Shown here piece by piece: positions 33,503 to 44,022 of a DNA stretch of 64,000 bases. The position numbers and the translations under genes were made by a program. Positions within the stretch are counted from its first letter, which is position 1; every line of letters starts with the position of its first letter. The notes below the pieces were generated by a model. That model had not been told where the DNA came from and did not search any database. It saw only the letters and a program-made list of their open reading frames with translations. Source of the stretch: Dicaeum eximium (taxonomy: Eukaryota; Chordata; Aves; Passeriformes; Dicaeidae); the NCBI GenBank assembly GCA_013396995.1, contig VWZP01007855.1, positions 710,424-774,423 of the forward strand, written 5' to 3'.

Positions 33503-34054
33503 CATCCCTCCAGAGCCATGAACTAAGGAGCTGCCACAGCTGGTGGCCCCTGCTCAGCACACACAAAGCAAGAGTAGACTCTCATTTAGGAAATAAGGTA
33601 CCCATTAGTGTAAATCCATCTTCTCCAGTACTTGGTGAGCAGTGAGAGAGTTTAATCACACACAGCACTGGCATTTCTGAGCTGTGTTATTCCCTGAGCT
33701 CTGAAGCCCTGGAAGTCCTGTGGGATCCAGGCACTCACCCTGCTCAGTGATGGGTTGGAGTAACAAGCATTGGTGGGGACCTGCAAAAGGCTCCTCTTGA
33801 GTTTGAAGAAGGAGCTTATTAAATCTGGAGATGGATTTCTGTTTTAAATGCCTTCCTGGTGCTCTGGGAAGCTGTTCCAGGCCTCTGCAGTCTTTGCTAC
33901 AGATGTGTCAAGAGGCAAGGGACAATAAAGGTGTTGCTGTGTGTCCTTCCCTCCCCATGGCATGGAAGAGGAAAAAAGGTACCCTGCATTTCTGCATCCC
34001 TCCATAGCATGAACTAAGGAGCTGCCACAGCTGGTGGCCCCTGCTCAGCACACA
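33503..34054 (+). repeat. Inserted copy of the 426-bp segment (33568-33993) with 60-61-bp flanking direct repeats
   Basis: The second copy of the 28709-29134 segment is bracketed by a direct repeat: 33503-33563 (catccctccagagccatgaa onward to cagcacaca) and 33995-34054. The two flanks differ by one substitution and one 1-bp gap. Four filler bases (caaa) separate the left flank from the copy, and one base separates the copy from the right flank. Such a long target duplication is not made by CR1 (usually none), LTR elements (4-6 bp) or known DNA transposons (2-10 bp). It fits a staggered double-strand break with wide overhangs that was filled in while a nearby template was copied. Flank divergence (about 2 differences in 60) and copy divergence (12 in 426) agree, so the flank repeat and the insertion have the same age. 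Confidence 0.85.
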
Positions 34055-35909
34055 GAGCATAAAGCATAATCCCCAGCCCTGCTCTGGCCCCACTGACTGC
34101 CCTGTGCTACCTTGTACAGCCCCTGACTGGCCACAGGCTGGTCCCCACTTGGTCTCTGTGTGATGGAGCACAAATCCTTCCTCTCCACATAATCAGAACT
34201 GAGCAGAAAGCTAAGATGCAGATGGCCTCTACTCCATGGAGAAAATATGCAGAGAAAAAAATTCTTCATACTGTCTTTGAGGGGAAAAAAAAAAAAAAGG
34301 CTTTTTCTGATGATTTCACTTATCTCTACTGCAACACATTGAACGGTGACTTCCCAGTCCCAAACCAGTCTGACACTGGGAATAGTGGCAGAACAAGCTG
34401 AAGAAGAGATGGATATTGCTATTCTCCTCCCTCTCCTTGAACATCTCCTGGACCTCTCCAGCCACCTCTTGATCTGTGTCTGCTCACACTGAACTCAGCC
34501 TGTACCAGTCCCCCTTGTCCTGGCAGAATGTGCTGCCAGCACACAGAATGTGAGCACTGGGAGAAAAAACAGCTGCAGGTCTGGCTGCCCAGTTAGAAGC
34601 CCAGCTCTGCTTTGGAGAGCCTGTGACAGTGCCCAATGCTGACATCTGTAACTCTACAGTAGCACTTTGCTCTTTGCATCTGAAATTTCAAAGGAATTTG
34701 TCAGAATATTGATAGGTTTGTTTCCCATAAAAATCCTGAAGTGTAAAGCTGCCTGGGGCAGAGTCCCAGGCCATGCCCTCCAGAGCACACATGAGAATAA
34801 AGTCTTGCTTTCAGTAATGGTATTGTCCCAGCACTGCAACAACAGACCAATTTTATTTCTTTTATAACTTACAAGTATCACCACAGTGCAAACTCATTCC
34901 ATATCCCACCAGAACAGCGTTGCTTTCCATATAGACTGTCTGGAGATAAATGTTTCATCACAGAATTTATTGTTTACAGAGCAAACTCATTTACTGTGCA
35001 ACTCCTTTTTATCAAGATCTCATTTCAGAGCCCAAGCAAGAAAGAAATCCAGTAAATCCAAGAGCCTGTTAATGCTGTGAGGAGAAAGCAGCTCTTTAGT
35101 GAGCGAGCAAGTTTCATTGTCCAATTGTCCCAGGAAATTTAAAGCAGAATGTGTTTTTGACAGCTTCGTTAATGGGACTTTTTTTTTTCCCCTTGCCAGA
35201 AATTCAGGCATAATTGAGACATAGTGCTGAACTTCAAATGTTTCCCTGAAACTGGAATAGAGGTCTTGATGAAGCATGTAATATGGCATAACCTCCCAAT
35301 TATTCACACGTTTAGATAACCATAATCACGCAACGCCCATCAGAGCCAGGAGGTCATTCCAGGCAGATATTGGCAGGGGCTAATGGATAGCATATTGTGA
35401 GGGCAAGGAGGCTTTGGAGGAAACATTAATCAGAATTTGGTAGCAAAGTCATCAATCACAGCTTAACAAAGCTGTCACTCACCGCTGCAGTCCCGGGACC
35501 TCGATCAACTCAGAGTTCAACTCATCAGTGTCCAAGAGCAGAACTCAGCAAGGGAGAATGGCATTGCCTCAGTGTGGCTGTCCCCAGGACACCCAGCCCT
35601 TGGCAGCGTGGCTTCTCCGGGGAAGAAGCAGGAGAAATCATCGCCAGGATTTGTAATAATTGCGTTGTGTATTTTTCAGTCAAACGACGTCGCTTTTGAT
35701 TATCACTGTTTGATGTTTTCTTGCTCTGGGTTTGAGAAATGCAACTGCATTCTGCACTTGGAAATTATTCCAACCAGGAGCTTTTCTGACTGCTTGCTGA
35801 GATGCCCGTAGCAGATTGTGACATGGGAGAAATGTACAGCAGGAGCACAGCAAGCAGATGAGAGGTTGTGACTATTCCCATTTCCCAGGGACCATTAGAT
35901 CCTGTCTGG
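34055..35909. other. Unique non-coding DNA
   Basis: No transposon or exon is recognised. Homopolymers: A14 at 34285-34298, T10 at 35180-35189. 34640-35330 is AT-rich. Confidence 0.45.
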
Positions 35910-36112
35910 GATGCAGTGTCCAGGTTTGTGGTCCCAGCACAAGCAAAATGCCAATAAACTGGACTGGGTTTAGCAGATGGCCACCATGATGGGCTGGATG
36001 GTCCTACAGGGAGGTGCAGAAGGATCAGATCTTGTTCAGCCTGGGAAGTGGAAGTTCATAAGGGGACTTAATGCCAGTCAGGAATTTGGAGTGTGAAAAA
36101 CTGGAGGTTTTC
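35910..36112 (+). mobile_element. CR1 LINE internal fragment (ORF2 region), old
   Basis: The plus-strand block caataaactggactgggttt, then agatggccaccatgatgggc, and cttgttcagcctgggaagtg with aaggggacttaatgccagtc matches the ORF2 segment just upstream of the common CR1 tail. The 3' end is missing. Divergence is high, so it is an old copy. Confidence 0.65.
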
Positions 36113-36548
36113 TAGATGTGACTAAAAAAGCCCTGAGCAATCTGATCTGACTTCAGTTCTGACCCAGAGTTCCAAACCTGCCAAGTCCCTCCCAGCATGA
36201 GCAGTGTTGCATTTCTGTGGCTGAAGGAAAAATGCTCTGTTCTCCACACTTTCAGGAGGTGGGACATGGGGCAAGTGTTCAAATAGCAGCACAGAAGACT
36301 GAACTTTGGGATCAGGACATGCACTACCTTTGCCCAAGACCTGGCTGGGAGGTTTCACCATGTCTCATTCATGGGCTCTAGAGCATCTGGGAGTGCTGTT
36401 GCCTTTGTCCAGGTACCTTCACCAGTTTTTCAGTCAAGTCCCTCATCCTGGATTAAGGCCAGCCAGCACTAGTCCTGACACTGCTCCTGCACAATTTTCC
36501 TGAGAGAGGATGTTTACACTTCACCTTTTGCCACAAACATTTTGTGCA
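36113..36548. other. Unique spacer between two CR1 pieces
   Basis: No element is recognised. Confidence 0.4.
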
Positions 36549-36670
36549 GTCACAGAATCACAGAATGTTCTGGGTTGGAAGGGACCCACAGGGATCATTG
36601 AGTCCAACTCTCAGCCCTGCACAGGACACCCCAGGAGTCACCATGTGAGTCCACACAGCTTCTTTCCAAA
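36549..36670 (-). mobile_element. CR1 LINE 3' end, 5'-truncated
   Basis: It starts with a clean antisense CR1 terminus (gtcacagaatcacagaatgt), then tgggttggaagggacccaca, gggatcattgagtccaactc and cagccctgcacaggacaccc. It decays past 36650. The same subfamily is present at 24692-24745. Confidence 0.88.
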
Positions 36671-39600
36671 CAGAGCTTTCTTACCATCTGCTCTTCTGCT
36701 TTTAGGCCTTGCCTCTTGCACTGCTGTACCTAAGCCCACTCTCTATTTTGTCATGTTTTGTACCCACCATCCTGCCGATTTCAGAGTTAGGGGGTACCTC
36801 CCCCAGGGCACAGCTGCAAAGCAGTGCAGGAGTGGGGCTTTTCTTCCATCCTGCAGAGATGGCTTCAGTCTGCACTCTGTGCATTAAAGGGCAGGAGGTG
36901 AGAGGTCTCTGAGTGCCCAAGGAATGAGGGAGCTGCTGCAAATGACTTCCTGAAGACTCAAACTTTCTGTGCCCTCCTTGCACCGTCCTGTGTTGGCTCA
37001 GACTCTGCTTTTTGACAGCACTGGAGCACATGGAAACCTTGATCCACCCAACACATTATGCTGAAAAACTTCATGCTTTGGGTGCATAAAGTTTTCCACA
37101 TAAACAGGTGGGAGTCTGGCATGGCCGGCACGATTTGAGGCCAGTGCATGGTGTTTTTAACACTGTGTGGAAAACTTTTGGGTGCTGGCTGTCTTGTGAG
37201 GGGTCAAGTGAGTCATTATTTTCATTGGCTTTCCCCTGGCCAGGGTGTCCCTAAGAGCTTTGTAGAAGGTTCCCCTTGCTCCTCTGGCAGAGCTGAGGAA
37301 CTCCCTCCTGATGCTGGAGTGCAAAAATGATGAGGGACATTTCCAGAGCAGGACGGGGACTCCAGCAGTGCCAGTCTCCTCTGGATGAAGGAACAGGAGC
37401 AGAAAATTTGCCATCGTGGTTGCTTTTGTCCGTCACCAAATTGCCAAGATATGGTGTCACCTATTTCTTAGAAACAGGGACCCTCAGTGGTACTTGAGTG
37501 GCTCTAAAAGAGAGGCCCAAGATGATGGTGGGTCTGTACCTGTCCTGGCTGGGCTGAAGGGTGGCTTTGAAGAAGTAAAACACCATTGCTGACACATGAT
37601 GTGAAGCAAAAAAAAAAACAACTGATTTTTTTTTTTCATATCCCACTTCAGCCATGTGTCTTGTGTGCTGCAGGGTGTCCTCCCCCAAAAGAAGGTAAAC
37701 CCAAAATTTCCTGAGAGGAGGCTGCATGTATTCCATTTTGTTTCAGGATGCACCAGTGACTTCAGGGCTTTCTCTGGCTCCTGCATTGGTTTTGCTTGTA
37801 CCTGTCAGCCTGTGGTGAGAGGAAAGCTGCCTGAGGAACTCTGGAGACAGACAGCCTGCAGCTGGTGACATTGCCATGAGGAACAAATAATCTTTTTTGG
37901 CTGAGGTTTTGTGTTCAGGTAGAAAGAGAACCTCACATGATGTGGTCACATTTGGCTCCAGAAAAATGGAAATACTTGAAGGCACTCCAGACAGGATCAA
38001 AAACGATATGGGACACATCACCCACCGGGAAGGGTGGAAAAACCCTGGGTCATTTGCAAGTCCAAGTGCTTCAATCTGTCACTGGGGCTGCAGTGAGTGG
38101 TTTGAACGTGGCCCAAGGCCTGCTCAGTGCTGTGGTTGGACGGGAGCTGCCGGGATTCCGGTTGGATGTGGAGCTGTCCCAGAGGCCTGGAGCCAAGAGG
38201 CAGTCAGTGTGCCCAGAGAAGGATGCAGGGAAGGCTTCCCAGCCTGAGGCTTGCCAGGTTGTGTGGCCAGCAGCATCCAAGGGAGGGACCTGGTCATGAT
38301 CCCATTCAGTCACCTTGAACCTCTGGGCCAAAGGGACAAATACCACTGGCAGCCAGGTCAAGTGGGGACAGCTTTTACCAGGAGCCAGAGCTCCTCCTCA
38401 CACCTTCTTGAGTGGAAATGAGACTGTTCTCCCACCACACCCATGAGGGGAAGGGAGGGGACAGGGTGGGGAATCGTTATTTTAGTCATTAGCTGATGGG
38501 GAATTTACCAAGGAAGACTGACCTCAAAATCCCACGGTTTTCTCACTGTAGAAGTAGCCAGTGTGAGGAAAATGTCACGTACTCTAGAGCTGGAACAGAG
38601 AGGAGAAATCCCCCTGCTTTGGAGATTCTGCCAGGATGAGCTCCCATGTCCCATAAACAGATTGTGTTCCCACTCTCTGGACTTTTTTTTTTTTCCTTAT
38701 CACCTGCAGGCCTTGGCTGAAATCTATCACTATGGCTGATGGACCTAAAACATGTCCCTTGTGGAAAGAAACCAAACCTGGGCAGGAGGCTGCATCACAG
38801 CCTCAGGGGGGCAAAAGGAGATTGCTTGAAACACATTTTTGGGGATGACCCCCTCCATTGCCTTAGCAACAGTAAGCATTAGACCCTTTAACCTCAGTCT
38901 ATGCTTGGAAATGATGTTCAGGTGTACTTTTGCTTAGAACTTACTTTGGGCCTGAAGAATCTTCCACCCAAAGCATTTTTATTTGGTGCTTTACAGGTGG
39001 TGGCCATGGAAAGCCCTTTTGCTCATCTGGTGGCAGACTGGGGACACATCCCACCCAACCTGCAGCACGAGCCACCAGTGCCCAATGCTCCTTCTGTTTG
39101 TGATCCATCCCAGAGGAGTCACGTGAGGAGTTCCTGCTCTGTTATTGTTCCAGGGCTCATGATGGAGTGTGACATGACACCAAAGCTGGGCTGTTTATTT
39201 AAACAGAGAGGGTCCCACCAGGGTCACAAAGTGACGTCGTGTTTCCCACCCGCCTGACGGAGCTGTGGGCAGACCAGAGGGATTGTGTTTGGGATGCTCT
39301 CATGTACAGTAGGCAGACAGGGAAAGCTGATTTAAAGGAGGTGATTTAGAAAGAACAAAGTCAAGCCATTCTTCTTACATCAGGCCCATCTTGGGAAAAT
39401 TACTCCTGATGGTATAAAGTGCAGATCAAGGCAATTAGATGGAGAAAGAGAGTGTGAAAAGGTATTAAAACCCTTTCAAAATTTGTCATAAAATAGCAAT
39501 AAAAAGCCTTTGGCTAACATTCTAGCTAACACACTGATCTAGAATCTTGGAGGTCACATGTACAAGCTGATTTACCCCAAAGTAGTGTCTGCTCCATCTC

Positions 39601-39696
39601 CTGACCTCAGCATTAAATGATGAATTTCCTTTCCCAAAGCACCCTCAGAGGAAGCCTTGAGCTATTCAAGGCATAAAAAAGGGGGCCAAACATTCA
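36671..39696. other. Unique non-coding DNA, 3 kb
   Basis: No transposon or exon is recognised. A run of 10 A at 37608-37617 and T10 at 37627-37636 lie close together, and a T12 run sits at 38684-38695. A 16-bp near-palindrome (ctgtttatttaaacag) is at 39188-39203. Confidence 0.45.
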
Positions 39697-39795
39697 TTTG
39701 GGTTGGAAAAAGCCCTTTAAGGTCATTGAGTCCAAAGACTTAAAGCAGCACTGCCAAGCCTGCCACTCAGCCATGCCAGTAGCCAGGTCTTGCAT
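39697..39795 (-). mobile_element. CR1 LINE 3'-end fragment
   Basis: Antisense terminus: catttgggttggaaaaagcc, ctttaaggtcattgagtcca and gcagcactgccaagcctgcc. This is the tail type seen at 1394. Similarity ends near 39795. Confidence 0.75.
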
Positions 39796-40010
39796 GGCAA
39801 ACTGTGATCCCAAAGCAGAGCATGTGCCCTTGGAATTAGATGGTGGAGATTCACTGGGGTGCTCCCACTGCACTGCAAGGCTGTGTCCAGTGACAGAGAC
39901 ACTCCAGCTCCTCCTGGGGTGACCCCACCACTGCATCCAACCCACACCTGTGTCCTGCCACACTCCATGTACATGGAAGAACTCCCAAGAGAGGCCACAA
40001 AAAAAGGCAT
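39796..40010. other. Spacer between oppositely oriented CR1 pieces
   Basis: No element is recognised. Confidence 0.4.
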
Positions 40011-40222
40011 AGAAAAAATTCTTGGCTGTGAGGGTGATGAGGCCCTGGCACAGGTTTCCCAGAGAAGCTGTGGCTGCCCCATCCCTGGAAGTGTTCTAGG
40101 CCAGGCTGGATGTGGCTTGGAGCAACCTGGGATGGTGGAAGATGTCCCTGCCTATAGCAGGGGGTTAGAATCAGGTGGTCTTTAAGGTCCCTTCCAAACC
40201 AAACCATTCTGGGATTCTGTAC
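40011..40222 (+). mobile_element. CR1 LINE tail, 5'-truncated
   Basis: Plus-strand tail: aaattcttggctgtgagggt, gatgaggccctggcacaggt, ttcccagagaagctgtggct, the ttggagcaacctgggatggt block, and the 3' end ccttccaaaccaaaccattc followed by tgggattctgt. About 210 bp remain. Confidence 0.92.
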
Positions 40223-43200
40223 GCCGAAGAGAAGGAAATGTTCATCAGCAGGTGGCCACAGGCCAGACCTTGAGCAGGATCCTATCTCAGGCTCTGCCTT
40301 GGATGTGCTTGAGCCTGGATGTGATGACTCCTGATCCCTGTGTCTCCCTCACCCCCTGCCCTGCCGTGGATGTTTTTGGAGCAGCCTTTCCCTGGCTGGC
40401 TGTTTGTACAGTGACTTGCATAACTAGAGGATGATGATTTTAGCTCAGGGCTCTCAGTCCCATGATACAGCCCGTGGTAATTGGATGCAGCAAGTGCTGT
40501 GACAGAAACCCAACAGGAGTGTAAAAAGTAGAGCTGTTCAAGGGAAGGAAGGAAAAGCCTCCTGATTTTCTTGTCATGAAGTCTGTCCTGGATTTGCATA
40601 GAGGAAAGGCAGGGAAGGGGGACCTGTCAGCAGAGGTTGCATTATGGGCTCGTGCAGGGAGGGGAGAACTCTCTGCTTTGTGTGTGTCTGGGTTCAACAA
40701 GCAAATAAAGCAAAGATTTCTTTAAAGATACCAAGCCCAAGCACACCACAGCTGGGAAGCACACATGAGCAATAGCTTTCACATGCTAACAAATAAAAGA
40801 GCCTTGCAAAACAGATGCTGAGGTTTGTGGGGCTGGCACAGGCTCGCTGCTGGCAGGGAGTTAACTCACAGAAAGCTGAAAGGTTCAGTGGTGGAAGAGT
40901 ATCCAGAGACTGTTTGTTCATAAACACAGCTGAGGGCCAGCAACCTGCTTTATCCCCTGCCTGAGCTGCACTGCCCCAGCCATTCCTTGCAGGGTTCTGC
41001 AGAAGAGAAGGCAGATATGCAATTCTTCTGCAGCCCGCGCTCTAGAGAAATAATTAAACAGTTTTTCTTAACCTCTTGAACTTTTCATTTATTATTGCCA
41101 TCCATTATGTCTACCTTCTCAAATAGCAGGATCCTGAAAGCCAGCTCCAGGGGTCAAGGGTTTATTGTTTAATGGAGATAGAACATTCTGTAAATTGCAC
41201 AAAGTCACAATGTTTAGAAGAGAAGCTTCTGGTGTACTGAATCTTTTCAATTTAACAAACAGTGAGCTTTGACATATGTTCTTCCTCCATAGCAGGAAAT
41301 TTGGGATAAGTGCAGTACTGGCATGGACATGTTACCAAATCCTTCCTGTAAACCAAATGACATCTGCATTCAAATAAAAACATTCCTTGCACCAAATACC
41401 AGGAAATACTAAAAGTATCACTATTCTTCTAAGGTCATGCTAAAATGAAGTTTTTGGCTTTCAGAACACAAAGTAAGTTTGTACAGGGCCAAGACGTTTT
41501 GTTCAACACACATTTGCTGTTACAAATCCCAAGAGAAATCCTTCTGGGTCAAATATGTGCATGTGTCTGTAGAATTTTGCAAGCATTTAATCTTCTTCAT
41601 ATGAAAAAAGAATAAATATTTTAGGAGCGTGGACTTACATTAACAAATATTGCTGTTGCCTTTGTTTTTACTAGTGCTCTGCTTTTCAAAGGCAGAAAAA
41701 AGATTTGCTTAAAACAAAGCAAGCATCCTCAAAATGCACCATGCCAAAATAATCAAGGGAATAAATACCTGGGATTTACAAAATATGAATATTCTTTGGT
41801 AAATAAACTGAAGCAAGAGCAGGCAGGGAGAGGAGGCTGCTGCAGTGATGGGGGGGAGTGCTGAGTGTAAACACTTTCATCTCATAGATGGCAAATCAAG
41901 AACATTTAAAGAAAACAAATGTATGCAGAGCAGATTCTTCCTTCTCATGTTACTTTTGGGGGGATTTTACTACTGATAGTTAACGCCACATAAAACCTTT
42001 GGAATAGTATGGCAGCAGATGAAAAACTACAATGGCAGAAAGAGTTTCCCATGGATAATTAGCATAAATATCTGCTTAAAGCTGAGTAATTTGTTCACTG
42101 TGCGGGATGTACCTCAGCAGTTTTATGAGCAAAAAAACACAGGGAATGTTTTGAATGACATTTGAAACAGTGCAGGCAGATACCAGGGACTGTTCAGAGA
42201 CTGCCACACAAAAAAAGTCTGCTCTGAGTGAATGAATGCCCATTCCCACCAAGCTCAGGGCCAGACATCCCTAGGAGGCTTCACCCAGACACATCCCTGC
42301 AGCTTCCCACTCAAAGGAACATTTTCGTTTAATGGGAGGACCAGAGAATCCAGACTTTGGAAATGGAAAAGAAGAAAAAGAGAGAGAATGAGAGGAAAAA
42401 ATGAAAATGGAGGGGAAAAAAATAAAATAAAAATCAGCATTTTCCAATGTACTTATTAAAAAAAAAAGGCACTGTTTCCAAAATGGTGATCTTTTCCAAA
42501 AGGTCGTTTGGAAAAAAGGTAATTTCTTTTACTGGATACTTTGTTTGACCAGCGTGGCTTGAGGAAGCTTCTGGGAAGGTGGCACTGGCTCAGGGGAAGG
42601 TCCAGCAGTGTCCCCAGGTGTGGGTCACTCCCACCTCCAGCACTGCTTCAGGCTTCCTCAGAGCAGCCCTCTCCTCCAGGGCCAGAAGCTGGGGTTGTAT
42701 GTTCTGTGTTTCCATTGGCACCTCCAACCTCCCCTGCTCCTGCCAAGGCAAAGGAGAGAGTGAAAAGAGCAAAAATACTCCATGAGAACAACCTGAAGGG
42801 GAGATGGTGGATGGTCCTGTAAACCTAATGCACTCCAAGACCTGGAAAAGACCCTGAAAAGGCTCTGATGATCAAATTGGGAGTGAAAGAAAACCCAGCC
42901 TTGCAGCCCATGGGACAGTCCAGCTGAAAAGGCACAAATATTCAGATTTTACTGGTGACCCCAACCCACTAAGAAGGCTGCTCACTTCAGTAGATTCCCC
43001 ACCTGGCCTTTAATTTGCCTGTGATGCTCCCAGGTTCAGCTGTGCTTTCTCTGAGTGATATCCCTGCCCTGGAATATCCCAGGCAGGGCATAAGCAATTC
43101 CACAGCATCCAGAGAGAGCTGAAGCAATCAGAAATGAATATACCCTGGCCTCCTACAGCATTCACTGACTTGGACTGGCCCCAGCTGCTGCTGAACTCAC

Positions 43201-43976
43201 CAGGACCTTTATTTTCTTCTGATACCTGTGCAAGGCTGGGCTGTAATCCTTGTGGCTTCCATCCTGGACCCCATGGCAAGACCTGAGGGAGGGGAACTCT
43301 ATGTGCGCAAATGGGAAAAAAAACCCCACTTCTGATCTCAAGGTTAAATTTTTCATGTATCTTTAATTAATTAGTCTTTTAAAATTGTTGTTGTAATCCA
43401 AGTACTGGGGAAGGAAACTAGAAATGCCCAGTGTAGGCAGCCACACTGGTCTCTTCACTGCTGATTTAGAGTTATTCATTAATCTTTTGGAGAAAATTGA
43501 TAAGGATGTGGGTTGGCTTCCAGGTTTGGGATCTGATGGCCAGGTGGGGAAAGCTCAAGGATGGATCAGGGCTCAGCAGTGGTTTCTCAGCTGGCTGCAA
43601 ATCCCCCAGTGCCCCCAGACAAGGATCCCAGCTCTTGGCTGCTTTTGCTCCATCTGTTCTCCCAACAAAAGCCTCCCTCTAGCCTGGATGCAGCAAAAGG
43701 TGTTGCTGGAAGCCTGGGCTGGCTCCACACGGTTGCCCACGTGCCCAGCCCCGATGTAGCAGCTGAGCTTCCCGGGAAAGCCCAGATCCAGGATGCAATC
43801 ATCCCCCCCTGAGCTAAACCCCAGCCCTGGGCTGCAGCTTTCCTTCCAAGGGAGAGCTTGGAGCTGCTATTCAGACCTTATATTTAGAAAAATGTGGGAA
43901 AAGAGCTAGATCCATTTCAGGGTTTGTATTTTTGTTGGCAGGATATCTGGTATCATTATGGAGAGCAAACCCAGGG
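40223..43976. other. Unique DNA without recognisable transposons, largely AT-rich
   Basis: No CR1, LTR, exon or RNA gene is recognised. 41040-42130 is AT-rich. 42361-42440 is a purine-rich stretch, not a clean microsatellite. 42541-43300 is GC-richer. This is the start of the CR1-poor interval. Confidence 0.5.
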
Positions 43977-44022
43977 TTTTTCTTTTCTTTTTTCTTTTCT
44001 TTTTTCTTTTAATTTTTTTTTT
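43977..44022. repeat. TTTTC-type pyrimidine tract
   Basis: About 46 bases of repeated TTTTC/TTTTTTC units passing into a T10 run at 44013-44022. Simple repeat. Confidence 0.9.

Noticed and set aside
34780..34860. aataaagtcttgctttc resembling an LTR R/U5 boundary
   Set aside because: No TG...CA ends, TSD or second signal could be placed around it.
36510..36887. 125-codon plus-strand frame as a possible exon
   Set aside because: Its first half is an antisense CR1 end (36549-36670); the rest has no motif.
40690..40870. Possible LTR end with two AATAAA motifs
   Set aside because: Termini and target duplication could not be found; the motifs are common by chance in AT-rich DNA.
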